Assembly (NCBI GenBank): GCA_029718625.1
Contig: CM056377.1
Location: 113,210,342 to 113,274,341 of the forward strand
Direction: 5' to 3'
Length of the DNA: 64,000 nucleotides
Source: Synaphobranchus kaupii
Taxonomy: Eukaryota; Chordata; Actinopteri; Anguilliformes; Synaphobranchidae
Every line of letters begins with the position of its first letter. The first letter of the stretch is position 1. Under the pieces are notes generated by a model that was not told the origin of the DNA, made no database searches, and saw only the letters and a list, made by a program, of their open reading frames with translations. Positions 27,164-42,466 of this stretch are shown here, one piece after another. The translations under genes were made by a program, and so were the position numbers.

Positions 27164-30100
27164 CTATAGAAATATAATTTGAAAAGAGAAAGTAGAGTCA
27201 AATTCTAAATATAACATGACAGTATTACTGTTTGACATGAATGCATATGCATTTAAACAATGTAAGCAAATATGCATTTATGCTAAATCAGTGCTTGTTT
27301 TGACCATGTTGATATCATAAAAAAAATATGAGAATCTAGTAACACGTATGACATGAAACATAAAATGCTGCTTAAGATTTGTAGTAGGCCAAAATAGTAT
27401 ATTCACATGACCAAATTTGACACTTTTTAAATGTTCACTAACTTTGACACACAATGACAACATTTACATGCACAGCATTATTCCGATCTTATTCGGAAAA
27501 CTAATACAATACACAGTAGTCCATGTAAACACCTTCTGAAAAGCAAAACCCCGATTAAGGGTTCCTTTCATGACGCATGTAAATGGGATAATCGGAATAT
27601 GACCCAAACCAGAGTAAGAATCATTATTCTGAATATGGTGTGCATGTAAACGTGGCCATTGATTTCACAAAAATACGTATTAATGGAGAAAAAAAAACAA
27701 AAAAAACACAGGCCAAAAAAGAACAATATTTAGGATGACTTGATGTCTTTTTAATAATTAATTATTTTTAATCCTTTCAAGTCTACCTATTGTCACTAAA
27801 CATTACATGGCACGTGGTATGTACATAACAGGAATGGTATTTAGTTTATGGTGAGACACTTCTCAAGACTGCAGTAATTGACTACAGTCTACTTTGAAGT
27901 TACCTGGACATTCCCATTCAGACCGTCGGTCCTCCAGGGCAGGCTGATTTTCCCAGAGAGAGGGGTGTGCTGTGACAGGTCATTTCTTTTGATGGCCTTC
28001 AACTGTATGAATCCGTCCCAAATCTCATCTAGAGAAAACACAATGTTGGAACAGCTGCATGAACAATGAAAGGCACGTACATTAAATTTACATTTCAGCA
28101 TTTAGCAGTCGCTTCCATCCAGAGGGACTTACATGTTTTTTCCCCCCATACACTCAGTTTGAACAGTTCAATATTATACTGAAACAATTCCGGTAAAGGA
28201 CCTTACTCAAGGGAACAACTGCAGTGTCCCAAGTAGGAATTAAAGCCACAAATGTTTACCTGCAAGTCTAGTTTACTAACCATTACACCTTGCTGCAGCC
28301 CAAACACTCACATACAGTACACACATGCAGGGGGGTACTTGTTCTCATATAATAGTAAGTAAATGATGAAATACTGTGTCAAACTCTAATGTTATTTCTG
28401 TGCCACATCTGGACAGTCTGCTGCAATATCCTACACTGGTAGATTTGCTATCTGGATCTGTGTCCAGATAATTTTACTCCCCTTCTCCACATCTTGGCGG
28501 GTTAAAAGTAACATACACACAACCACACAACAGCTAAAAGTAACATACACACAACCGCACAACAGCTAAAAGTAACATACACACAACCACACAACAGCTA
28601 AAAGTAACATACACACAACCGCACAATTAAAAGTAACATACACACAACCGCACAACAGCTAAAAGTAACATACACACAACCACACAACAGCTAAAAGTAA
28701 CATACACACAACCGCACAACAATTAAAAGTAACATACACACAACCGCACAACAGCTAAAAGTAACATACACACAACCACACAACAGCTAAAAGTAACATA
28801 CACACAACCGCACAACAATTAAAAGTAACATACACACAACCAACCAACAGCTAAAAGTAACACACAACCGCACAACAGCTAAAAGTAACATACACACAAC
28901 CACACAACAGCTAAAAGTAACATACACACAACCACGCAACAGTTAAAAGTAACATACACACAACCACACAATAGCTAAAAGTAACATACACACAACCGCA
29001 CAACAGCTAAAAGTAACATACACACAACCAACCAACAGCGAAAAGTAACACACACAACCGCACGCACGCACATTCATCCAACATCTATTTTTAATAGCTC
29101 TAGCACCATCTACTGTTACACTTGCTTTGTATCTGTACTGTCTTGGCACTTCCAATACAGAGCATGATTATACAATATATTTTTCAAATTTCACTGATTG
29201 CTAACAATGCATTTTGTAATGTACATAATTATGTCAATAATCATTATCATTTGCAATAATGAATTATATATTTGTCTTGTTATGCAGCTGTCTGCATTTT
29301 AATACATGCCACTCCAGTAGGCAAAACTTGAACAATGCTGTTAAGTCTAAACTGCTATTCCAGGTAAACCTGCAGCCATTACTTGTACACACTGGTTTTC
29401 TCCCTAAAGAGTATGAAAACTAAACCTAAGTTCTTTCATATCAATGAGCGGAGCAGGTATTGCCCTGCTCCATTAGTACTAAACATGACTACTTTGATTT
29501 GCATAACATTAATATGTCCCAAATATCATGGTGCCCTGAAATGGGGGGGGGGGGGGGCTATGTATAAAAAGTGCTGTAATTTCTACACAGTGAAACCAAA
29601 ATGTATGCCCTTTAATAAAAGCTGAGAATCGGCACTTTAACCACATGAGAATAGTTTGATGACAATCCACAATACTATGGAGGACACTGTAATAGCAAAC
29701 CTATTCAAGTTGTTTGTTTACCTGTCTTGCAGAAGAGCTGAGAGAAATGCCCGGACATGATGTGCTCCACAGTGTTATGGAGTAAGATGTGCACTGTGTA
29801 TCCATGGAGACCATATTCTGAGTCCACATCATCAAAGGGAGGTCTGTCCTCTGGTACTGTGTAGGGGCTAGCAAAAAGGAAGGAAGAAAACAAATCTCCA
29901 TAAATTCAGACCGGCACACATACACTGCAGAGACAGGCGCACTTAATTAAAAGAAATGAGGCGAGAATCGTCACCTATTGCACAGAATCAGAACATAAAA
30001 TGTTTTGGGGATGTTAATAAATTTAATTAAATAACAACGCATGCAAACTTTAAAAAATATGTTCATTGACTATATTGATTAACCTCAAATGCTTCTTAAA

Positions 30101-33100
30101 TTGCCTGCAACTGAGATAATCTGATGAAGAATATACCAGTTGAAATATGGTACATCAGAGAAGGATGTGTTATGTTATGTAAAGGATGCGATTTATTTAT
30201 TTTTTCGCGAAAATCTATGCATCATGAACAAAATGAATGTTACAAGAAGATATGTAATGTGATGAGTTTTCAGTGCTTGCAGTCAAAAACCACATTCACG
30301 CCACCTGGGGCCTGACCAAATCAAGGTCATCATGATTGGTCATATCAGTTCGTTCATTACAGAGACGATCAAACGACTCAATATGTTCTCCCCATGCATC
30401 AACATAATAAAAATTAAAAGCAAGTCGTAAATACTGACATTAATTTCTGATTTAAATAAGCCTGAAGGTCACATGCTGACTTTAGCCCCAAGTAAAAATC
30501 ATGTTTTATGACACATCTGAATCTGGTAATGTTTTTTTTTTTGGTACGGGGCTCTGCATGATGTCATATTGGCTGATGATCACTTAATGACTGCGTGGAC
30601 AAAGGACACAGGTTTCTAGGAACAGGAGGGCTCTGCAGTAGCTAATTCCCTTTCAGACAGCTGAGTGAAAAATACACTCACAGTCCTTCATGATAGTCTC
30701 AGCACAGCATCATGCATTGCCAGAAGATGGAGTTGTCACACCACGCCATGACTGTCTCTGCTTTGCCTTAGTGAGCTATGCCTATACCTTTTATCCCGTC
30801 ATTAAGTTATTTTTGATACTTTTTACCCTCCGACATGAACCTATTTCTTTAATTATTATTATTTTTTTAAGTCAAGCCAGCCAATTTGATATACATAAAA
30901 TGTAATGAAACAATCTAGTTGATCCCCACAATATAGAAAAGCCACAAACAGCATCAGGTATCAGGTTCTGTATTTTTAAGCTATATTTAAATTACAGTAC
31001 TTGTTGGGAAGGGTTTGGAGTCACCTACAGAGTGCCGTTCTGTGGAATAAAACTTGTGCACTCAATCAGTAACTAATTGTATTCTGTTCCACATTGCAGT
31101 TAAGCAATGCATTTTTTTTACTGTGGTATTCTTGCTGTGAAGAAGGAATTTGGTCGGACAGCTTCACATATTTACATATCTGCATTTTTTACAACCCAAA
31201 TAATACTATTTTCACCAATGAATGACCTTTTCCCCCCAAAGGTAGGGGACATATGGCCAAGACTGCTTTCTGTTTGCACTTCAAAGCATTGACCACACCA
31301 TCTGTTTTCAACACAGAAGAGAGGTGGATAAAGATGCCCCCTCACAGTAAACCCAAAAAGCTCACCATAAAGAAGACCCAAGGAGGCTTCTTTCCACTAG
31401 TTTGTGGAAGTGTAAATTCATCATGACAAAAGCCACTGCGAAATTTCCCTGAAAATACAATAAATTGATGCAAAACAAAATCAGTATTTTTACAGTATCT
31501 TCATCTCTTTTTATGCATCAGTCCACTACTGGTTGTTCCAGTAGCCCAACTGAGCATGCGGGACTGTGGATACTGCACACAAACAGTAGCTTTAACCTTG
31601 CTATCTCAGAAAATAACCGTGCAGCTTAACATTCAGGTCGCACAAATGGACCAGTGATCAGTGATCAAATAATCCCTCTTGATGAAACCATACCCTCCAC
31701 AGTCCAATCATGAGTCCAGGGGCCAACCGTAACAAATTCACAAGCTTGTCCGAGCCAATGACCCTCTCTTGGATATCAGGCACATCGTGCTTTGCAATCA
31801 GAGATCGCCATCCAGGCCTATGGAGGTGAATGAAGAGACATTACCTGACTGAAGAACACAAATCATGTAAATGAATCACATAAAAGAATAGGGACAGATA
31901 CATCAAACATACTTGTTGACAGTAGGACAATCTAATGCCACCCGCTTTACTCCGTGCACTTGCAGCGTGGAGAGCTGGTGAAACGGAGGCCAACCGCCTT
32001 TGCTCCAACACACGGTTACAGATGAATCGGAAAAATAGGCATGGGTTTGCTTAAATATGCTTTCCCGTCCTCTTTTATCAGTTAACGTGATGTCCCACGT
32101 AACATGCAGATCCCTGAAAGACAGGCCAAATGTGATGTTTATGCACACTTCCTCAACACAGTGATCTGTCCTTTACTTGATTTTTTTAAAGTTAATTCAT
32201 ACAAACTACATCGTTGTATCACTGTACTTTCACATTTGCCATTCAGGTGTTCGTATTGCTATGTACCTGCGTGGCATAAAGCATACAATGTTTGTTTGGT
32301 TTCACGTTGGTTAAATTTGTTTTCTGCACTGTACATGTGGGAATTAGTCTCCAGTCTCCATTATGAACTGATTTCAGCTTTGTGATTGAGGCAATCTGCT
32401 CACTGGAGGGCAAATTTAACTCAATTAAATTGTATTTGTTTAGCGCTTTTCCCAGAGGCATTGTCACAAAGACACTTTACAGAGTAAATGGAAAAAGGAA
32501 AATTGGGCTAAAATCAGGCCTGAACCCTCAAAAAACAAGCAAGTAGCAATTTATAATTGTGAACTTTTGAATTTTAACACAGAAACAGACAAGAACTGTC
32601 ATTAACTAGCTAGCTAATGTTAATTAATTAGGTTTATTCATAAGAAATTTTGATTTAGTGCTTTATTTCATTTTGTTGTTAAGCAACTTTGAATACTTGG
32701 TAAAGTGCTATATAAATAAAATTTATTATTAATAATAATAATTATTATTATTTATGGGTAACTTATCTACACTGTCTGGCCAAAAAAAAAGTCGACGTTG
32801 CACCCGTCATGCATAGTGCCCACTGTACAAGCCTCTGGAGGCAGTGTTATGATCTGGGGTTGCTTCAATTGGTTAGGTCTAGGCTCAGCAACATTATGCA
32901 GCAATAAAATTACGTCAGCTGAGTACCTGAATGTACTGAATGACCAGGTTATGCCATCAATGGGCATATTCCAGGACGACAATGCCAAGAATCATCGGGC
33001 TCAAATTGTGAGAGTGTGGTTCAGGGAGCATGAGGAATCATTTTCACACATGAATTGGCCACCAGATTCCTGGCCTTAACCCCATTGAAAGTCTTTGGGA

Positions 33101-36100
33101 TGTGCTGGAGAAGACTTTTCGGAGTGGTTCGACTCTCCCGTCATCAATATAAGATCTCTGCCAAAAATGTATGCAACTTTGGACGGAAATAAATGTTGTG
33201 ACGTTGCATAAGGTTGTCGAAACAATGCCACGACAAATGTGCGCCGTAATCAAAGCTAAAGGCAGTCCAACGAAATATTGTGCAACTTTTTTTTTGGCCA
33301 GGCAGCGTACTTTGTGATTACCAAGACTGACCATATTATCTTACTAAGCAAAGGAGACAAGTAAAGACGCCACGTGATATTTTTTTAAACCAAAATGCGA
33401 CTAAATCTTTTTACACACAGTTTGAAATGTTGTATCTCCAGCTGCTGGTCATAAAAACAAAAAAGCCCTTACATTTTGAAATTGAGCTCAAGTACTATCC
33501 ACATAACAATTACATAGAATGAGATATTATCTACAGCCCTTTCCAGCCTAAACACCATAAACTGTTTTTCAGAGAAATTATGTGCTTTGGCACAGCATAA
33601 CACTGGTATTACTGTACTTATAATGTATGGCTATGAAAAAAAATGTGTTTTGTAAAATGGCAACAGAAAGACCAATAAAAAAAAATCAAGCACCTTCAAG
33701 CACTCTCCAGCAAAATATCCAGCCCTTTCACCACCTTTCAAAACATTTAAAATCAAGCACTTGCAAGGTCTTCAAGGAATTGTGAGAATCCTGAGTGTCT
33801 CCTTCACAGAGAACATTGGGTTGACCCTTTTAAGTTCTACTTCAACAACACAAAAATATGCTCTCTTGTCCCTTATGCCTCCACTAAATCTCAGCTTCTG
33901 GTCCAATCCCTTGGAATATTTTCTTTGGGCCACTTGAGTGCCCTGTCGGAAGCCTCCATGCCACCAATCTGTCTCAACTGGCTTAACATGGCTGCTCAGT
34001 GAGTATTCAAGCTCCATCAATATCTGCATTTCTTTATTTATTTATTTATTTTACTTGAAATGTGTCTTCAGTCAATAAAAACACAATTTTGTTCAATTCA
34101 TTTTGATGACTGCTGACCTCCAAGGGCCATGCAAAAAAAACGTTAAGGACAAATGCTGATTTCTTACAGGTATACAGTCAACGCCAGAATTATTGGCACG
34201 ATTCATGCTCAAACATTTAGGGACCTACACAAATCAAGTAATAGATATAATTTTTTAAAAACTGTTGAAAATACCACTAAGCACAGTCAGGGCAATAATG
34301 AAAACATTTCAGAAGTCTGGGACGCATGTGCATATTGTCCCCACGCACAGTGAGGAAGATGGTGAGGAAGGCAAAGAAGAGCCGAAGGATCACAGTTTCA
34401 GAACTGCACAGGTTAGTGGAATCTTATTAAGTTTCAAAATCAACTAGTAGACACCACCACCATATCAACAAGCTCCTTGGAAGGCTTGTACAAAAGAAGG
34501 CCTTACTGAGAGCAAACCATAAATTGAACCACCAAAACTTTGCCAAACATCATTGGAACTAGTTGAAATCATGTGTTGTGGACTTTTTGGGCATGCACAC
34601 CATCTGCATGTTTGGTGACAAAAGACAACTGCATACAAGTAAAATATGATGGTGGATCATTGATGGTTTGGGACTATTTTTGCTGCTAGTGGTCAAGGAG
34701 CCCTTGTTAAGATCGATGGCATAATGAATACTACTAAGTACCAGGATATTATAGCCCAAAACCTGGTTACCTCTACCAGGAGGTTGAGAGTTGGTCGTAG
34801 ATGGACCTTTGAACAAGACCCAAAAAATACATGAAAATCGGCAAAGAAATGGTTGCGTGAACACAAAATCAATGTTTTTCAACTGCCGTCTCAGTCTTCG
34901 GACTTGAACACTATTGAAAACCTGTTGTCTGAACTAAAGAGGGCAGTCCACAAGCGCAAACCTAACAATATCAAGGATCTTGACATTTTCTGCATGGAGG
35001 AGTGGTCCTAAAGTGTTCTCCAACCTTTTCAGACATTACAGGACGAGGCTCAGTGCTGTTATCCTCTCCAGTGGAGGCTTCATCAAATATTAATCAAAGG
35101 GATGCCAATAATTTTGAAACCCGTTTTGCAGAGAAAAAAAAATTGTACTACTCAATAAAAAAAAAAAAATACGGTTCCCCCCATATACTTGAGCCCAAAA
35201 TATGAATTATTGCAGGCTTAAGTGCTTTTTACAGCCATTTCTGCTCATTTTCATGAAGGGTACCAATAATTCTGGAGTTCATCGTATGTGTAAGTTAGTT
35301 CAAAGTAAGGTTCTGCAACCCTCAGAGTAGTGCACTACATCTACACTATGATAATGCTTTCTTTAATGTTAATTTTAAGCTCTGTGAGGTATAGTTTAAT
35401 AATAAACATAAGCCAGAATAATAAACCAGAACAGGTCAAAATATAGTTGGTTTTTGGTATTTTGCACAGTGCAACTATTGGTAGCATAGTTGTGGAAGAC
35501 AATGGAAAAATGTGACTTTTACTTTCATTAACAATAGTGACAGTATGTTTCGCAATTTTGTTTAAAAGCAGGTAGCTTAGTTAATGCAAAAGTCAGACAC
35601 CAGTTGTTGACTGCCTCAATAAACACTGCCATAATGCATTTTCCTGCAATTGTGGCAGATGGAGGTTTACATAATTCCCATGATAGCATCTGTAGTGTTG
35701 AACTCAAGAACGTTCTCTGCTATCAATTACAGAGCCAAATAATAAAGAGAGGGACAGAGTCAAGAATCCTATGGAGACTTTATCCCAATTGCCGTTGCCC
35801 TGGAATCTTGTCAAATGATTATTAATAAGGAAAGTCTCATCCTGGTGTGTGTCAGTAACTGCACGTCTTTTGGGATTTGTCTAGGCCACATGAAGGGCCA
35901 AACAATTTATTTTAACAATTCACGAGGCTTCGAAGAGGGGCACAATTATTTTCCTTCACTCTGCAGAACAGATGTTGTGTTACCTCAAGACTGGAGTGCT
36001 GCACCAATTCTAATCGGAGGCAAATAAAACATTGCGAAACGCCGACAAATAAACCATCATCTTTCCAATTTTATTTTATCGTCACAATCCATGTTGCAAA

Positions 36101-39100
36101 TATACTTGAATAACACTATCTAACATTTATTAGGTTATGTTGGACCACCAAGCAGATGCTGGCAAAGTAACAAAAAATGTATAAATGTAAGGAAAAAAGT
36201 GATTAGCATGGTTTTACCTGTGCAGGTGTCGCTGATCACTTTAATGTGTCAATAGACCATGTATTCTAGGCAACGTTGGACTTGCAGTAGAATGGAGATG
36301 CTAGCTCGGTATTCAGCCCCCTCAGACTTTTTCATATTTTGTTGTGTCTGAACATTCAATAAAAACTGATTTAATCAGGCTTTTTTTGCTGGAATTCACC
36401 AACTCTACAATATGAATTTTAAAAGTAAAATGTACAATTTGTTCCAGATCTTTGTGCCAAAGATAACAGAAAACAATCAATTCCTTAAATATCCAGCCCC
36501 TGTGCTTCATTGTACTTTAACAGCCATACGGGCAAAAGTTTTACCCAGACATCATGTTTAGATTGCATTTAAGGACTACCTTCAATGCATTTTAATGGGA
36601 TTTTAGGAAGTACAATGGACAATACATCACAATACTCAAACACAGTGTATGTGATATTGCACACACATGGATGGCATTTGAGACCAGTCCCAGGGTGTTC
36701 AAAGAAAGTATAAATCACCTCTCCATTACTATATCCGAAAATGTAGAAGGTGCAAATTCAGTAACTTTTTCCTGTCAAATTTCTCCATTGACTTCCATAG
36801 TAAAACCACAGGAATAAAGTTACTGAACTTGGCACCTTCTACATTTTCGCATAATGATGGTGATGTGGTGATTTATATTTTCTTTGAACCCCCAGGGACT
36901 GGTCTCAAATGCCATCCACACAGGTATATATATAGTTTGTCTTGTGTAGACATAATAAATCAAGCTACACATTGTCTGATGAAACCAATATTTTTTCCCT
37001 TCCCCTCAAAGGAAAACGGTGATGTCAGCTAAGATGTACTACGTGACATTACATTTTCGAGCATGAGAGGGATAACTGTCACTGAGCCCTATCCCAAAAA
37101 TAATATCATTGGCTGACCTCAAAACTTGCTCCGTTAGCCTTGGCAGGCCAGTGTAGGGGTTGATGGCTTTTAATTGTCGCTTCCATTTCTTTTCGTTGTA
37201 CCCTGACATCTTTCGAAAGTAGAGTCTCTTCCAGTACCCTTCTGGCTTTTCTTGAATGGATACTGCATTCACTCCCTCTACCACTTCATCAGCTTGCTTT
37301 AGCTTCCACTTCTCCATCTTTTCATACTCATTTGTGAACATCCTGTACCACATTGCGCTGAAAGACACTGAGAGTAAATGGCATGCACTACCTTTCAAAG
37401 GCTGCTGTTGGCATGATCAATCCACACAACCACCAATCTCCCATACCAAATCAGAGCTAAGCCATAAGTAATATTATGCTAATGTTTTAAATGCTATCGC
37501 CAAGTGATGCAGTGTGTTGTATGCTGTGCACCTTGCCATGCGAACAGAATATGTGAAGTCCAATGCAGAGCTTACTAAGGGAAGGTGGTGAATTTGTTGT
37601 GGCATAAAACAGTGTTTAAAGCATTGGAATCTAAACCTAATTGCTGTATGCGATTATAATAACTACTTTAAACCAGGGGTTTTCAAACTTGATCCTGCGG
37701 ACACACTGTGTATGCCGGTTTTCGTTCCTACCGTAACTTCAACCTCTAAATAGTACTGAACTGTTGATTATTCTTAATTAGACACTTATTGTCTCCTAAA
37801 AGATTATTTGCCCTCTTAAGGTCACATTATGTCAGAAATAGTTATGTATGCCACGAAGAGTAAATATTCCACAATCACATTAGTCAGATAAACGAATGCA
37901 TTAATTTTCTGTGTTGTTCTGAACAACAAATGAAAGAGAGTCATTTTTTTAATTGATCCAATTATACACTGCTGACATCATTGGTCCTAATTGCTGAAAG
38001 ACTTCGATTACAGAGCAAGTGAGCCAAACCTGCAAAAGTGCAAAACTATGTTAGAATTTAAACACATATTTTCAATAACTTTTAATTGATGAAGATATTG
38101 GCTGTGACACAAACCAGCATAAAGCTTGAAAACCACTGCTTTAAACCATTAAATTAATAACTAAATTAGTAATTAATGGCTTCAGGCGGAGTACATTACA
38201 TTACAGGCATTTAGCAGACGCTCTTATCCAGAGCGACTTACACAGCATCCATTTCTACAGTTGGATATATACTGAAGCAATGCAAGTGAAGTACCTTGCT
38301 CAAGGGTACAACGGCAGTGTCCTACCTGGGAATCGAACTTGCAAACTTTCGGTTACAAGCCCAGTTCCTTAACCACTATACTACACTGCCGCCCAAGGGT
38401 GTAGTGTAAGTGTAAGTGTGTATACATGGTTATACAAAATCAAAACAAGCCCCTTACTTGTTGTTGGCCAGTTCATAAAACTGTTTGTTGACAAAACCAA
38501 TGCAAAAGAGGGAAGCAGCATCTAAATAGGAGAGAATCTTCAGGATTATCTCTGGTGGCATCCTAAAGAAAAGAAAAATTAAAAGATAAATAAAGCTTCA
38601 AGGACTGTCTTGTGTAAACAATTTACATGCATTATTCCCAAGCCTCAAATGATTAACTACCCCCCCTTTAGGCTATGTATATACAGTGCATCCGGAAAGT
38701 ATTCACAGCGCTTCACTTTTTCCACATTTTGTTCTGTTACAGCCTTATTCCAAAATTGATTAAATTAATTTTTTCCCTCAAAATTCTACACACAACACCC
38801 CATAATGACAATGTGAAAAAAGTTTTTTTGAGATTTTTGCAAATTTATTAAAAATAAAAAAATAAAATTTCTCATTTACATAAGTATTCATACCCTTTGC
38901 TTTAACGTATTTTTAAAGTATCATATTTCATATTTGGTCGCATATCCTTTACATGCTGTTACTTCCTGAAGTCTGTGACCATCAACATCAAAAAACTGTC
39001 GATATCTTATTTTCAGGTACTGTTACAAGCGATACTATAACCTCTCTGCATTTGAATGGATCTCTATGGAAATTGGGGGGTGAGACTAGATTCAGCTGTA

Positions 39101-42100
39101 AATTACACTGGTACAGTATGGAACACATGGCTGGCTAAATGGCTGTAAGTTATCAAGAGTCTGAGCTATCAAACGAGCCCCAAACCATCACTCGGTTGCC
39201 AGATATGGAGTAGATGTGGATGGATCACTTTAAGGGTTGTTTCTCCTGACTTTTTTCCCCATAGAGTTCTATAGGAAAATGAGTCAGGAGAAATAACCCT
39301 TGCAGTGATCCATCCACATCTACTCCATATCTGGCAACAGAGTGATGGTTTGGGGCTCGTTTGATAGCTCAGACCCTTGATAACTTACAGCCATTTAGCC
39401 AGCCATGTGTTCCATACTGTACCAGTGTAATTTACAGCTGAATCTAGTCTCACCCCCCAATTTCCATAGAGATCCATTCAAATACAGAGAGGTTATAGTA
39501 TCGCTTGTAACAGTACCTGAAAATAAGATATTGACAGTTTTTTGATGTTGATGGTCACAGACTTCAGGAAGTAACAGCATGTAAAGGATATGCGACCAAA
39601 TATGAAATATGATACGTTAAAAATATGTTAAAGCAAAGGGTATGAATACTTATGTAAATGAGAAATTTTATTTTTTTATTTTTAATAAATTTGCAAAAAT
39701 CTCAAAAAAACTTTTTTCACATTGTCATTATGGGGTGTTGTGTGTAGAATTTTGAGGGAAAAAATGAATTTAATCAATTTTGGAATAAGGCTGTAACAGA
39801 ACAAAATGTGGAAAAAGTGAAGCGCTGTGAATACTTTCCGGATGCACTGTATATATATAAACTCCTCAAAAAAAGTTCGGAAACGGTATTTCGGTCGATT
39901 ATTCCTCCCCTTTAATAATACCAATTGGTATTGTATTTTATATCGTTGGAAAGCCTGATTAGTCACCTTTACAACGAGGTACAACTTGTAAGGATCATGC
40001 ATTCGTGGAATGAGCAACACAGCTAACCGTGTGGGTAGCGGCCCAAAAAAATGTGCCAAAATCCCCTGCAATATTCTTCTGTTGGTATTCACTCTCGTTT
40101 TGAGCTTCAAGTGCTGGCAGGTGAATGCCAGTCACAGGTGTGTGACTGGCACCTGATTGGCACCTAATTGACAGCACTTGTGTGCATGGCGTCTTGGGAA
40201 AGAAGCTACGAGCTTGGCCCATTCCTCTTGGCATATCCTTGCAAGCTCCGTCAGGTTGGATGGGGAGCGTCGGTACACAGCCATTTTCAGCTCTTTCCAC
40301 AGATGTTCAATTGGATTCAGGTCTGGGCTCTGGCTGGGCCACTCAAGGACATGCACAGACTTTCTCCGAAGCCACTCCTTTGTTCTCTTGGCTGTGTGCT
40401 TCGGGTCGTTGTCATGTTGGAAGGTAAACCTTCGCCCCAGTCTGAGGTCCAGAGCGCTCTAGAGCAGGTTTCCTTCAAGGATCTCGGTGTACTTAGCCGC
40501 ATTCATCTTTCCCTCTATCAGGACTAGTCGCCCCGTTCCCGCTGCTGAAAAACATCCCCACATCATGATGCTGCCACCGCCATGCTTCACTGTAGGGATG
40601 GCATTAGCCAGGTGATGAGCGGTGCCTGGTTTCCTCCAGACGTGACGCTTGGTATTCAGGCCAAAAAGTTCAATTTTGGTTTCATCAGACCAGAGAATCT
40701 TGATTCTCATGGTTTGAGAGTTCTCTAGGTGCCTTTTGGCAAACTCCAAGCAGGCTGTGATGTGCCTTTTACTAAGGAGGGGCTTCCGTCTGGCCACTAC
40801 CATAAAGGCCTGATTGGTGGAGTGCTGCCTGGATGGTTGATCTCCTGAAGGTTCTCCCATTTCCACAAGGATACGCTGGAGCTCTGTCAGAGTGACCCTC
40901 GGGTTCCTGCTCACCTCCCTGGCCAAGGCCCGTCTTCCCCGATTGCTCAGTTTGGCCGGGCGGCCAGGTCTAGGAAGATTCTTGGTGGTTCCAAACTTCT
41001 TCCATTTACGAATGATGGCAGCCACTGTGCTCTTTGGGACCTGTAAAGCTGCAGAGATCTTTCCGTACCCTTCTCCAGATCTATGCCTTGACACAATCCT
41101 GTTTCTGAGGTCTGCAGATAATTCCTTTGACCCCATGGCTTGGAGTTTGCTCTGACATGCACTGTCAACTGTGGGACCTTATATAGGCAGGTGTTGGCAA
41201 TCCCCAATCATGTCCAATCAATTGATTTTTATCACAGGTGGAGTCCAATTAAGTTGTAGACACATCTCAAGCAGTATCAGTGGAAACAAAATGCACCTCA
41301 GCTCACTTTTGGGTGTCATATCAAAGGGTGTGCACACTTGTGTACATATGATATTTTACATTTAGATTTTTAATAAATTAGCACAAATGTCTAAAAACCT
41401 GTTTTCACTTTGTCATTATGGGCTATTTTGTGTAGAATTTTGAGACAAAAAATGAACTCAATCTATTGTAGAATATGTCTGTAACGTAATAAAACGTGGA
41501 GAAGGTGAAAGGGGTGTGCAGACTTTCCGGTTTGACTGTACATATACAGATCCTTTCCAAAAAATTTGAATATCATGGAAAAGTTGTTTTTTTCCCATAA
41601 TTCCATTCAAAAAGTGAAACTTTCATAGATTATAGATTCATTACACACAAAGTGAAATATTTCTAGCCTTTATTTGTTTCATTTTTCATAATTTTGGCTT
41701 ACAGCTCCAGAAAACCCCCAAAACAGTATTTCAAGAAATTAGAATAGTGTGTCGAAAATCAGCATTTACTTCAGTTATTTCAGAGAATGAGTGGAGTGGC
41801 TTGACTCGAGGAATCCGACAGTTGTCCCGGACACATCCCATGTCCCGGATACATCTGTACGTGGTGGTTTTTGAAGCACTGACTCCAGCCTCAGTCCACT
41901 CCCTCTGCATCTCTGCCAAATTTTGGAATCGTCTTTGCTTGACAATCCGCTGAAGCCTACGGTCATCTCTTTTGCTTGTGCACCTTCTCCTGCCACATTT
42001 TTCCCTTCCACTAAACTTTCTATTGATATGCTTGGACACTGCACTCTGTGAACAGCCAGCCTCCTTAGCGATGACCTTTTGTGGCTTACCCATCTTCTGG

Positions 42101-42466
42101 AGGGTGTCAATGATGGTCTTCTGGCCAATTGTCAAGTCTGCAGTCTTCCCCATACTGAACCAAACTGAGATAAACTTTGCAGGTGTTTTGAGTAAATTAG
42201 ATGATAGTGTGACACTCAGTCTAAAACATTCATTCTCTGAAATAACTGAAGTAAATGCTGATTTTCGACACTATTCTAATTTCTTGAAATACTGTTTTGA
42301 GGGTTTTCTGGAGCTGTAAGCCAAAATTATGAAAAATGAAACAAATAAAGGCTAGAAATATTTCACTTTGTGTGTAATGAATCTATAATCTATGAAAGTT
42401 TCACTTTTTGAATGGAATTATGGGAAAAAAAAAACTTTTCCATGATATTCTATTTTTTTTAAAGGA

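Noticed and set aside
38953..39580. Two nearly identical 61-residue frames as duplicated genes
   Set aside because: They are mirror copies on the arms of one palindromic transposon.
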